A stretch of DNA of 30,697 nt from an uncultured Porphyromonas sp. (lineage in GTDB: Bacteria; Bacteroidota; Bacteroidia; Bacteroidales; Porphyromonadaceae), in assembly GCA_943912835.1 (NCBI GenBank), contig CALTVJ010000012.1, positions 1 through 30,697 on the forward strand, written 5' to 3'. The notes under the pieces are model-generated. The model searched no databases. It saw only the letters and a list, made by a program, of their open reading frames with translations, and was not told the DNA's origin. The translations under genes were made by a program, and so were the position numbers. Positions 23,194 to 30,485 of this stretch are shown piece by piece. Positions within the stretch are counted from its first letter, which is position 1; the number at the start of each line of letters is the position of its first letter.

Positions 23194-23814
23194 TTACTTT
23201 TCGATTACAACGATTGAACCCTTTGCACCTGGAATGCTTCCCTTAACGAGGAGCAAGTTGTGCTCGGGCATTACCTTAATTACTTCGAGGTTTTGAACGG
23301 TTACACGCTCATTACCTGTCTGACCAGCCATACGGGTACCCTTGAATACCTTAGCAGGATACGAACACGCACCTACAGAACCAGGGGCACGGAGGCGATT
23401 GTGCTGACCGTGTGTAGCTTGACCTACACCACCAAAGCCGTGGCGCTTAACCACACCTTGGAAACCTTTACCCTTAGAGGTACCAACAACGTCTACGAAA
23501 ACGGTGTCAGCGAAAAGGTTTACATCAATCACATCACCTAGATTGTATTGACTACAATCGAAACCCTTGAACTCGGCCAAGTGTCTCTTGGGGCTAACAC
23601 CAGCCTTGGTAAAGTGACCTTGAAGTGGCTTCGACGTATTCTTCTCCTTTGCATCAGAGAAACCTAGTTGAAGTGCTTCGTAGCCATCCTTTTCCAAGGT
23701 CTTGATTTGCGTAACCACGCAAGGACCTACTTCAATAACAGTGCATGGCAAGTTTTTGCCCTCGGCACTGAACACGGATGTCATTCCGATTTTCTTTCCT
23801 AATAAACCTGGCAT
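23194..23814 (-). CDS. rplC: 50S ribosomal protein L3
   Basis: This 206-aa protein begins MPGLLGKKIGMTSVFSAEGK and has the central extension GTSKGKGFQGVVKRHGFGGV, followed by ATHGQHNRLRAPGSVGACSY and GTRMAGQTGNERVTVQNL. The extension reaches the peptidyl-transferase centre. It lies 22 nt after rpsJ and abuts rplD with no gap. Confidence 0.97.
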   Translation of the reverse strand: MPGLLGKKIGMTSVFSAEGKNLPCTVIEVGPCVVTQIKTLEKDGYEALQLGFSDAKEKNTSKPLQGHFTKAGVSPKRHLAEFKGFDCSQYNLGDVIDVNLFADTVFVDVVGTSKGKGFQGVVKRHGFGGVGQATHGQHNRLRAPGSVGACSYPAKVFKGTRMAGQTGNERVTVQNLEVIKVMPEHNLLLVKGSIPGAKGSIVVIEK

Positions 23815-23836
23815 TTCAGTTTCTTAATTAATATGC

Positions 23837-24142
23837 TCACACTTTAATTTCAACTTCTACACCACTGGGAAGCTCTAGCTTCATCAGTGCATCTACAGTT
23901 TCTGCTGTAGAGTTGTGGATGTCGATAAGACGCTTGTGAGCGTTTAGTTCAAACTGCTCACGAGACTTTTTGTTTACGAACGTTGAACGATTCACTGTAA
24001 AGATACGCTTGTGCGTGGGGAGTGGAATTGGTCCACTCACCACAGCACCAGTAGCCTTCACAGTCTTCACAATCTTCTCTGCAGACTTATCTACAAGAGA
24101 GTGATCGTAAGATTTCAACTTAATTCTGATTTTTTGGCTCAT
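23837..24142 (-). CDS. rpsJ: 30S ribosomal protein S10
   Basis: This 101-aa protein starts MSQKIRIKLKSYDHSLVDKS and contains VSGPIPLPTHKRIFTVNRST and QFELNAHKRLIDIHNST. Besides its ribosome role, S10 is NusE in antitermination. It directly follows fusA (27 nt gap), the order usual in Bacteroidetes, with no tuf gene between. The loop near residue 57 that affects tetracycline-class binding keeps the common HKR residues. Confidence 0.97.
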   Translation of the reverse strand: MSQKIRIKLKSYDHSLVDKSAEKIVKTVKATGAVVSGPIPLPTHKRIFTVNRSTFVNKKSREQFELNAHKRLIDIHNSTAETVDALMKLELPSGVEVEIKV

Positions 24143-24169
24143 ATATTATTGGATAGTAATACTTCTTGA

Positions 24170-26296
24170 CTACTTGATTAGGTCTACACGTCCGCCAACT
24201 TCCTCAAGCACCTGACGAGCGATAGAGTTAGAAACCTCTGCATAGTGGCTAAACTCCATTGAGCTTGTAGCACGACCCGATGTAATAGTACGCAACTGAG
24301 TTACATAACCAAACATCTCTGCGAGAGGCACCTTAGCCTTAACAACAACAGCACCACTTGGCGTTGAGTCTTGACCCTCTACTTGACCACGACGCTTGTT
24401 GAGGTCACCGATAACGTTACCCATATTCTCTTCTGGCGTTACCACTTCGAGCTTCATGATAGGCTCAAGAAGCACAGGACCTGCTTGTGCCGAAGCATTC
24501 TTGAAGGCTTGCAATGCTGCAACTTCAAACGAAAGCTGGTCAGAGTCTACTGGGTGGAAGCTACCATCGATAAGAGTCACTTTAAGTTTGTCGACAGCAT
24601 AACCAGCAAGCACACCATTAGCCATAGCCTTCTGGAAGCCCTTCTGTACAGATGGGATAAATTCCTTAGGAACGTTACCACCCTTAACTTCATCAACAAA
24701 TTGCAATCCATCGCCCTCGAAGTCTGCATCAGCAGGCTCTACACGAACGATGATATCGGCGAACTTACCACGACCACCAGTTTGCTTCTTGTACACTTCA
24801 CGTAGCTCAACAGACTTCGTGATAGCTTCCTTATAGCTTACTTGTGGACGTCCTTGGTTAGCTTCAACCTTAAACTCTCTCTTTAGACGGTCAATGATGA
24901 TCTCAAGGTGAAGCTCACCCATACCGCTGATCACTGTCTGACCTGTTTCTTCGTTCGTCTGAACACGGAAAGTTGGATCCTCTTCAGCAAGTTTCTGAAG
25001 ACCGATGCTCATCTTATCCATATCCTTTTGAGTCTTAGGCTCAACTGCGATACCAATCACAGGGTCTGGGAAGTCCATAGACTCAAGAGTGATTGGGTGA
25101 TTTTCGTCACAAAGTGTATCCCCTGTGCGAATATCCTTAAATCCTACACCAGCACCGATGTCACCACAGCCAATCACCTCCATTGGGTTCTGCTTGTTTG
25201 AGTGCATCTGGAAGAGACGTGAGATACGCTCTTTCTTTTCGCTGCGTGAGTTGTAAACGTAAGAACCTGCATGAAGCTCACCTGCATACACACGGAAGAA
25301 GCAAAGACGTCCTACATAAGGGTCTGTTGCAATCTTAAACGCAAGAGCTGTAAGAGGTGACTCTGGGCTTACGTCACGAGTTAGCTTCTTCTCGCTGTCG
25401 CGTGGGTCTGTACCCTCTACAACAGGAGTATCCATTGGGCTAGGAAGATATGCTGCTACAGCATCAAGAAGAGTTTGTACACCCTTATTCTTGAATGAAG
25501 ACCCACAAAGCATTGGGAAAATCTTCATATCGATAGTACCTCTACGGATAGCTACACGAATCTCGTCCTCTGTAATGGTAGAAGGGTCATCAAAATACTT
25601 CTCCATCAAAGTGTCATCGCAGTCTGCAAGTGCTTCAAGCATTTTGTCTCTCCACTCTTCAGCTTCTGCTTGCAATTCTGCAGGAATATCTTCGATTGTG
25701 TAGTGAGCACCCATAGTTTCGTCGTCCCAATAAAGAGCTTTCATTGTTACGAGGTCTACTACGCCACGGAAAGTTTCTTCTTGACCTACAGGGATCTGAA
25801 TAGGACAAGGAGCAGCACCCAAGACAGTTTTCACCTGACGAACAACGTCAAAGAAATTCGCACCAGAGCGGTCCATCTTGTTTACGTAGCAAATACGTGG
25901 CACACGATATTTGTCTGCCTGACGCCATACAGTCTCACTCTGTGGCTGTACACCACCCACCGAGCAGAATGTAGCTACAGCACCATCAAGTACACGAAGT
26001 GAACGCTCTACTTCTACAGTAAAGTCTACGTGTCCTGGGGTGTCAATAAGGTTAATCTTGTATTTTGTGTTGTCGTAGTTCCAGAAAGTCGTTGTAGCAG
26101 CAGAAGTAATGGTGATACCTCTCTCCTGCTCTTGCTCCATCCAGTCCATGGTAGCTCCACCATCGTGAACCTCACCAATCTTGTGTGTAAGACCTGTATA
26201 GAAGAGGATACGCTCAGAAGTTGTTGTTTTACCGGCATCGATGTGTGCCATGATACCGATGTTACGCGTAAGCTCTAGATGTTTCAAATCTGCCAT
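24170..26296 (-). CDS. fusA: Elongation factor G
   Basis: This 708-aa GTPase drives tRNA-mRNA translocation and ribosome recycling. The GTP-binding motifs are AHIDAGKTT (17-25), DTPGH (85-89) and NKMD (139-142). The switch I region ERGITITSAATT and domain IV with its RPQVSYKEAI and GGRGKFADI segments are present. It lies 12 nt after rpsG. Residues of the fusidic-acid pocket show no obvious oddity, but I did not compare them in detail. Some Bacteroidetes carry a second EF-G; this one has the canonical operon position. Confidence 0.98.
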   Translation of the reverse strand: MADLKHLELTRNIGIMAHIDAGKTTTSERILFYTGLTHKIGEVHDGGATMDWMEQEQERGITITSAATTTFWNYDNTKYKINLIDTPGHVDFTVEVERSLRVLDGAVATFCSVGGVQPQSETVWRQADKYRVPRICYVNKMDRSGANFFDVVRQVKTVLGAAPCPIQIPVGQEETFRGVVDLVTMKALYWDDETMGAHYTIEDIPAELQAEAEEWRDKMLEALADCDDTLMEKYFDDPSTITEDEIRVAIRRGTIDMKIFPMLCGSSFKNKGVQTLLDAVAAYLPSPMDTPVVEGTDPRDSEKKLTRDVSPESPLTALAFKIATDPYVGRLCFFRVYAGELHAGSYVYNSRSEKKERISRLFQMHSNKQNPMEVIGCGDIGAGVGFKDIRTGDTLCDENHPITLESMDFPDPVIGIAVEPKTQKDMDKMSIGLQKLAEEDPTFRVQTNEETGQTVISGMGELHLEIIIDRLKREFKVEANQGRPQVSYKEAITKSVELREVYKKQTGGRGKFADIIVRVEPADADFEGDGLQFVDEVKGGNVPKEFIPSVQKGFQKAMANGVLAGYAVDKLKVTLIDGSFHPVDSDQLSFEVAALQAFKNASAQAGPVLLEPIMKLEVVTPEENMGNVIGDLNKRRGQVEGQDSTPSGAVVVKAKVPLAEMFGYVTQLRTITSGRATSSMEFSHYAEVSNSIARQVLEEVGGRVDLIK

Positions 26297-26308
26297 AACT
26301 TTCTGGTA

Positions 26309-26785
26309 TTAGAATCGGAAGTGAGCGAAAGCTCGGTTAGCCTCAGCCATACGGTGCATATCTTCTTTACGCTTGAATGCAGCCCCTTGGCTATTGAATG
26401 CGTCCATAATCTCTGCAGCAAGCTTATCAGCCATAGTCTTACCTCCACGCTTACGAGCGAAAAGGATAAGATTCTTCATGCTGATAGACTCCTTACGGTC
26501 TGGACGAATCTCAGTTGGCACTTGGTAAGTAGCACCACCGATACGACGGCTCTTTACCTCTACTTGAGGTGTAATGTTGTCAAGGGCAGCTTTCCACACA
26601 TCAAGTGCAGTTTGCTCTTCGTTTTGTTTCTTACCCTCTACAATTTGCAAAGCTGTATAGAAAATATCGAAAGCGATACTCTTCTTACCATCATACATTA
26701 GGTGATTAACAAACTTAGTCACCTTAACATCTCCAAATACTGGGTCAGGTAGTACCTGTCTCTTTTTTGGTTTTGCTTTTCTCAT
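26309..26785 (-). CDS. rpsG: 30S ribosomal protein S7
   Basis: The start at 26785 gives 158 aa beginning MRKAKPKKRQVLPDPVFGDV, as in other Bacteroidetes. An in-frame start at 26839 would add 18 non-conserved residues. KFVNHLMYDGKKSIAFDIFY and KRGGKTMADKLAAEIMDAF are family signatures. S7 nucleates the small-subunit head and in E. coli represses the str operon by binding between rpsL and rpsG. Here the gap before it is a long 191 nt with foldable sequence. Confidence 0.97.
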   Translation of the reverse strand: MRKAKPKKRQVLPDPVFGDVKVTKFVNHLMYDGKKSIAFDIFYTALQIVEGKKQNEEQTALDVWKAALDNITPQVEVKSRRIGGATYQVPTEIRPDRKESISMKNLILFARKRGGKTMADKLAAEIMDAFNSQGAAFKRKEDMHRMAEANRAFAHFRF

Positions 26786-26859
26786 TTTTGTTTCTTTCGT
26801 TTTGTCGAATTGGTTGTTTTGCCTAAATGTCTTCAACACCCACGCTTGGGCATTTACTC

Positions 26860-26897
26860 AACCTGTTTTAGCCTATCCAACGAACTCAAAACTGGTT
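26860..26897 (-). promoter_or_regulatory. Candidate structured region in the rpsL-rpsG gap
   Basis: On the minus strand AACCAGTTTT (26897-26888) can pair with AAAACAGGTT (26869-26860) with a single A-A mismatch around an 18-nt loop. It sits inside the 191-nt gap between rpsL and rpsG. By analogy with the E. coli str operon it may be an S7 binding site, but only the location supports this. Confidence 0.35.
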
Positions 26898-26976
26898 TCA
26901 AATTCTTAAACACTGACCTTTCATCAGTTCGGAGCTTTTAAGCCCTACACTAGTCGATTACTAGATTGAGTAAAAA

Positions 26977-27384
26977 CTACTTCTTACCCTTAGCTGGAGC
27001 TGCAGCTTGACCTGGCTTAGGACGCTTAGCACCGTATTTACTACGACGTTGCGTACGACCATTCACACCAGCTGTATCTAGCGTGCCACGAACGATGTGA
27101 TAACGCACCCCTGGAAGGTCTTTCACACGACCACCACGCACAAGCACGATACTGTGCTCTTGTAGGTTGTGACCCTCTCCTGGGATATAAGCATTCACTT
27201 CCTTCGAGTTTGTAAGGCGCACACGAGCTACCTTACGCATTGCTGAGTTAGGCTTCTTAGGTGTCGTTGTGTACACACGCACACAAACACCTCGACGCTG
27301 GGGACAAGAATCTAGAGCTGGGCTCTTACCCTTCTCTACGATAACCTCGCGACCCTTTCTAACCAATTGTTGAATTGTAGGCAT
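26977..27384 (-). CDS. rpsL: 30S ribosomal protein S12
   Basis: This 135-aa protein is the decoding-centre protein that sets translation accuracy. TTPKKPNSAMRKVARVRLTN and PGEGHNLQEHSIVLVRGGRV are the two conserved blocks. The lysines whose changes cause streptomycin resistance in E. coli (K42 in TPKKPNS and the K of GRVKDLPG) are both unchanged. The tail is rich in Ala, Pro and Lys (PKPGQAAAPAKGKK), as in other Bacteroidetes. It is the first gene of the cluster, about 80 nt behind its promoter. Confidence 0.97.
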   Translation of the reverse strand: MPTIQQLVRKGREVIVEKGKSPALDSCPQRRGVCVRVYTTTPKKPNSAMRKVARVRLTNSKEVNAYIPGEGHNLQEHSIVLVRGGRVKDLPGVRYHIVRGTLDTAGVNGRTQRRSKYGAKRPKPGQAAAPAKGKK

Positions 27385-27468
27385 CTTTTAATGTTAATCT
27401 ATTTATATATAATCATTTAACTCTTGGACAGTTGCAGAGAGCGCATAAACTCCCCACACTAAACACCA

Positions 27469-27498
27469 CAAAGATACAGCTTTTATCCGAATAAACAA
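27469..27498 (-). promoter_or_regulatory. Promoter of the str-S10 ribosomal operon
   Basis: On the minus strand a TTG box (27498-27496) is followed after exactly 19 nt by TATCTTTG (27476-27469). This is a full match to the Bacteroidetes -33/-7 promoter pattern. The leader to the rpsL start is about 80 nt and AT-rich. Confidence 0.8.
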
Positions 27499-27506
27499 GC
27501 ACTTAC

Positions 27507-27600
27507 AGAGAACCTTGCACAATACAGCCCTCTTGTCCTTCCTTCAATGCAAGCTACACAAGCGACTTCGGCATTGCCCAGCAAAAGGAGCTTTTAGTGC
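27507..27600 (+). repeat. Dispersed intergenic repeat, degenerate copy D
   Basis: GAGAACCTTGCACAATACAG resembles the start of copy C (GAGACTCTTGCATAATACAG). GCATTGCCCAGCAAAAGG (27571-27588) resembles its middle. The ends are not recognisable, so this copy is decayed or truncated. It lies just upstream of the ribosomal promoter. Confidence 0.55.
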
Positions 27601-27661
27601 AAATATTACCTCCCTTAGCGAGCCAAGCACAGCACACACAGCACGCCCCCAAGCAAAAGCA

Positions 27662-27694
27662 AGGGGGAGCAGATAGACCTCTATCCCTCCCCCT
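27662..27694 (-). terminator. G/C-rich compound hairpin downstream of the radical SAM gene
   Basis: The outer arms AGGGGGA (27662-27668) and TCCCCCT (27688-27694) enclose inner arms GATAG (27672-27676) and CTATC (27681-27685). A CCCCC run at 27646-27650 could compete for the same G-run. The T-tract is weak, so its use as the operon terminator is a guess. The rest of 27695-27780 shows nothing recognisable. Confidence 0.4.
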
Positions 27695-27782
27695 CAAACA
27701 TATTGCTATCTAAGTCCACACCGAGCTTCATATCTAAACCATTATATAGCACAATACGCTGACCCTTGTTTTCGCCCCACAT

Positions 27783-27846
27783 CCTCTCGGGTGATCGGCA
27801 CTTGCCCTCTCAGCAGGACGGCTATCGCCCTCTCGGGCGATCGACA
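27783..27846. repeat. Pair of 18-bp direct repeats with an inverted-repeat core
   Basis: The units begin CCTCTCGGGTGATCGG (27783) and CCTCTCGGGCGATCGA (27829), match at 16 of 18 bases and start 46 nt apart. The second contains ATCGCCC-TCTC-GGGCGAT (27824-27841), a perfect hairpin. Flanking AGGACG (27815-27820) and CGTCCT (27852-27857) can extend it across the stop codon of the radical SAM gene. Confidence 0.65.
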
Positions 27847-27855
27847 GCCATCGTC

Positions 27856-29109
27856 CTATAAGGACACCCCAAGCCTTCTCTTCTGCTCCAAATAATCTTT
27901 AAGAAGCAACATAAGATTATGTTTGACTATTCGATGCGTCAAGTAACAAGGATAAATTCCATTCAACCTATCGTACAGACACCCACCCCAGCACATAGGA
28001 TATAAGGCACAAGATTGACATTTGGACTCAACCTCTAAATCATTCCACCTATGTACATACAAATTCTCTTCCTCATAATCAGAAACAGAAGCCACGATAT
28101 TCCCCTCCAAGAGTTTCCGATCACACTTAAACAACTTCCCATCTGGGTCTATTGTATAAAATCCAGGAAATGTAGCCATACAGCCCGTTACGAATGTTTT
28201 AGGTAACAAATCCACACCTCTTTTAAGCCCAAGCTCGTACAGCAAAGATTCAATCTCCAAGGTCTCTTTTTCCAAGTCAAAATACCCTCTCGAAGTCTGT
28301 TCTGAGAATATTTTTGCGGCATATAAGGTGATTCTATCTTTGTAGTGGTAAGTAGAAAAGAATCGTATAACCTCCTTAATATCCTCTATATTTGAAGAAT
28401 CATAGTTTACACGAATATCAACTTTAATATTCGCCTCAACCAACAAGCCTATAATCTGAATGATTCTATCAAATGAACCCAACCCCAGCCCTTTAACCTT
28501 CTCATACTTCTCAGCCACACCATCAATAGTTATCTGCACTCGCTTTAATGACCAGCATCGAAGCATTTTTTCGATAACACTTCTCGTTATTTTTGAGCCA
28601 TTAGTAACAATCGTAGAATAGTAGTCAACTCCTACAGGTAGATGTTCAGTTAGATAGTCCGAGATCGTATCTATTGCCTTAACATTCAACAAAGGCTCGC
28701 CCCCAAACCATTCAATACGAAGCTTTTCGCCTGATTTTATATGACTAACGATGAATTTTGCCGTTTCCAAGGCAATATCTTGGCTCATCGTATAGCCTCT
28801 TAACCCTTTCTCATAACAATAAAAGCAAGTAGCATTACAAGCACTTGTTGTCAAAATTCGATACTTATGTATCTCCTTCTTCAAAGCATTTTCTTTACTC
28901 CTCTTCTGTATCTGAGCAAACTCATCTAAGTCATCAGCGACATAGAAGCCCTTCTCCTCATACCACAAGCGTAAGTCCTCATCCACAGCAAAGGAGCTAT
29001 ATGCAGAATACATATCCTCGGACATCACAAAAACTTCAGCAGTTACAGCATTGAACAACAAGGCATAACCCGAAGAAAGGACTTCAAAATTATAAATTGA
29101 TTTCTTCAT
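27856..29109 (-). CDS. Radical SAM/SPASM peptide maturase (putative RiPP enzyme)
   Basis: ATG 29109 gives 417 aa; a GTG two codons earlier (29115) is possible. The radical SAM cluster motif is C91-x3-C95-x2-C98 (CNATCFYC), followed by GGEP near 136. The C-terminus has a full SPASM pattern: C310-x13-G-x4-C329, then C364-x2-C367-x5-C373-x3-C377, then C388, which would hold two auxiliary iron-sulfur clusters. Such enzymes modify ribosomal peptides, for example forming thioether or carbon-carbon links. The N-terminal 80 residues (GYALLFNAVTAEVFVMSEDMY) resemble the leading domain of other peptide maturases. It directly follows a 35-aa Cys4 peptide gene, its probable substrate. Base composition is more AT-rich than in the ribosomal genes. 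An anaerobic sulfatase-maturase role is the alternative, but no sulfatase gene is nearby. Confidence 0.85.
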   Translation of the reverse strand: MKKSIYNFEVLSSGYALLFNAVTAEVFVMSEDMYSAYSSFAVDEDLRLWYEEKGFYVADDLDEFAQIQKRSKENALKKEIHKYRILTTSACNATCFYCYEKGLRGYTMSQDIALETAKFIVSHIKSGEKLRIEWFGGEPLLNVKAIDTISDYLTEHLPVGVDYYSTIVTNGSKITRSVIEKMLRCWSLKRVQITIDGVAEKYEKVKGLGLGSFDRIIQIIGLLVEANIKVDIRVNYDSSNIEDIKEVIRFFSTYHYKDRITLYAAKIFSEQTSRGYFDLEKETLEIESLLYELGLKRGVDLLPKTFVTGCMATFPGFYTIDPDGKLFKCDRKLLEGNIVASVSDYEEENLYVHRWNDLEVESKCQSCALYPMCWGGCLYDRLNGIYPCYLTHRIVKHNLMLLLKDYLEQKRRLGVSL

Positions 29110-29128
29110 AAACACAAGAATATATTAA

Positions 29129-29161
29129 AGAATAGAGGCTCTTATTCGGAACCTCTATTCT
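29129..29161 (-). terminator. Hairpin between the peptide gene and the maturase gene (probable attenuator)
   Basis: The arms AGAATAGAGG and CCTCTATTCT form a perfect 10-bp stem around a 13-nt loop. On the minus strand they are followed by TTAATATATT. The hairpin starts 10 nt after the peptide stop codon and ends 20 nt before the maturase start. Partial termination here would yield more peptide than enzyme. Confidence 0.7.
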
Positions 29162-29170
29162 AAACACTCA

Positions 29171-29278
29171 CTACTTAGAGAACCCTCCCATACAGCAGCA
29201 GCAATCATAATCGTCATCGCTCTCTGTTCGATCTATAGACCTAACATAGAACTCTCTGAGATCTTCTAAAGCACTCAT
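29171..29278 (-). CDS. 35-aa Cys4 peptide, candidate RiPP precursor
   Basis: This short frame runs ATG 29278 to TAG 29171. The first part (MSALEDLREFYVRSIDRTE) is a charged, helix-prone, leader-like segment. The end is SDDDYDCCCCMGGFSK, with four consecutive cysteines after an acidic run. A stop codon lies just upstream in frame, so the start is well bounded. It is placed between a YaaW-like gene and a radical SAM/SPASM gene in the same direction, the usual place for a precursor peptide. No signal peptide or leader-cleavage GG precedes the cysteines; a GG follows them. The cysteines could be sites of thioether formation or ligands for a metal. I know of no matching precursor family, so the role is inferred from size, composition and neighbours. 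Confidence 0.7.
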   Translation of the reverse strand: MSALEDLREFYVRSIDRTESDDDYDCCCCMGGFSK

Positions 29279-29384
29279 AGTCTTAATAAACAATTAACGG
29301 AATGCCTCTCTTCTTCATTCCTATCCTACAACACAAGAGCTAAGAGAGATGCCTTCGGCACAGCTCCGTACAATAAGGGATTTA

Positions 29385-30155
29385 TCAATTGATAGCCTCT
29401 ATAGCCTTTAAGTCGGTATTTGCTTTCGCCCTCATATAGGCAATCTGAATAACAGCAGGAATCGTAACACGATAAGCCGGCCCAGCAATATCCAACAAGG
29501 TCCACAATGACATAAAAATCAAACCAATGGGACCTGCAAAGACAGACAAAGCACGAGTTAGAGTTGCATTAGCTGCCACTCGAAGACCATGCCCCAATAA
29601 CGCTCGAGCTACAGAATTAGCGACAATTACAGCTATTTTATAAGGTGCAAAACCAGTATTTCGGATAACAAGCATCAATGCCATAATCATTGCATCTCGA
29701 CTGATGGCACCATTAGGAGTACGTTTACCATCTAAAAGAGATGACCCTCCAGACTCTTTGATAATACTTTCAATTTCCGAGATGTCCATTTTCTCAATAC
29801 TATCCTGAAACATTTTGTCCAAAATAAGCTCTTCAATACGCTCAACGGAAGCTTCTTTATGAAACGAAACCTTCAGCTTTTGAGCGACATCTCTTACGAT
29901 TTCTTTATAAAGGACTCCATTTCCTCGGAAAAGATTCATTACCGTATTACCCCCAAAGCGATGTAGTTCGTCTGCAATCTCGTCACTACAGTTATGAAGT
30001 GTGTTTGGATAGTTCTTCTTGTATGCTTCACTACAACTCAATTCCTCCGAAGCCCTTAGTTCTCCATCTTTATTTTTTGTCAAATAGTCAACCAAAACCT
30101 TTAAATCTTCATTATCGCAGGTCTTTAAAAAATCTAAATCCTTATCTCTTAACAT
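29385..30155 (-). CDS. YaaW/UPF0174 family protein (DUF3944-type N-terminus)
   Basis: This 256-aa protein resembles E. coli YaaW over its whole length. The N-terminal DKDLDFLKTCDNEDLKVLVD matches the DUF3944-type start. ELHRFGGNTVMNLFRGNGVLYKEI matches the central FGG..RG.G.LY region, and AYRVTIPAVIQIAYMR matches the C-terminal signature. The part from about 150 to 235 contains long hydrophobic stretches that could insert in a membrane. The family has no established biochemical role. Here it is the first gene before the Cys4 peptide and its maturase, with a 106-nt gap that shows no clear promoter, so all three are probably co-transcribed. It could be an accessory or protection factor (speculation). 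Confidence 0.8.
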   Translation of the reverse strand: MLRDKDLDFLKTCDNEDLKVLVDYLTKNKDGELRASEELSCSEAYKKNYPNTLHNCSDEIADELHRFGGNTVMNLFRGNGVLYKEIVRDVAQKLKVSFHKEASVERIEELILDKMFQDSIEKMDISEIESIIKESGGSSLLDGKRTPNGAISRDAMIMALMLVIRNTGFAPYKIAVIVANSVARALLGHGLRVAANATLTRALSVFAGPIGLIFMSLWTLLDIAGPAYRVTIPAVIQIAYMRAKANTDLKAIEAIN

Positions 30156-30214
30156 TTCTTTTACATTTAATCAAATTCTACCACTCATCTCCATGCTATT
30201 AACCTATGTTTCAT

Positions 30215-30245
30215 CAAAGATATAATAATTTATAAACTAATACAA
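30215..30245 (-). promoter_or_regulatory. Promoter of the YaaW-peptide-radical SAM locus
   Basis: On the minus strand TTG (30245-30243) is followed after 20 nt by TATCTTTG (30222-30215), a full match to the Bacteroidetes -33/-7 pattern. The leader would be about 55 nt. The surrounding 30156-30440 is strongly AT-rich and shows no gene. Confidence 0.7.
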
Positions 30246-30449
30246 CCTTATTAAACAAGCTAATATTTTTTAAGTACCCAAGTAAAACTAGAAACTTATC
30301 TTAAAGTCTCACTAAACTCAAAAAAAAATCCAACAATAGAGAAATATAACACCTCAATAAAGTTATAAAATATACACCTAAGAGACATTATCTTACGCTT
30401 GATCAAACACAAGCCATAACATTGACTATACTTACATCAAAAATGAAAA

Positions 30450-30477
30450 AAGGAGAGCCTTCAATCGGGCTCTCCTT
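30450..30477 (-). terminator. Rho-independent terminator of the SusD-like gene
   Basis: On the minus strand AAGGAGAGCC pairs with GGCTCTCCTT (10 bp, 8-nt loop) and is followed by TTTTTCATTTTT. It begins 8 nt after the stop codon at 30486. Confidence 0.9.
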
Positions 30478-30485
30478 AATTAGGA

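Noticed and set aside
26297..26308. A possible tuf gene near fusA, as in proteobacterial str operons.
   Set aside because: Only 12 nt lie between rpsG and fusA, and fusA is followed directly by rpsJ. There is no room for tuf, and its absence is normal for Bacteroidetes.
27861..29109. The radical SAM protein as an anaerobic sulfatase-maturating enzyme.
   Set aside because: Those enzymes also have SPASM domains, but no sulfatase gene is nearby. The short Cys4 peptide and the N-terminal domain fit a peptide maturase better.
29283..29318. An 11-codon minus-strand frame (MKKRGIPLIVY) ending 4 nt before the Cys4 peptide start.
   Set aside because: It is too short to distinguish from chance and has no clear ribosome site. 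It might be a leader peptide, but nothing supports translation.
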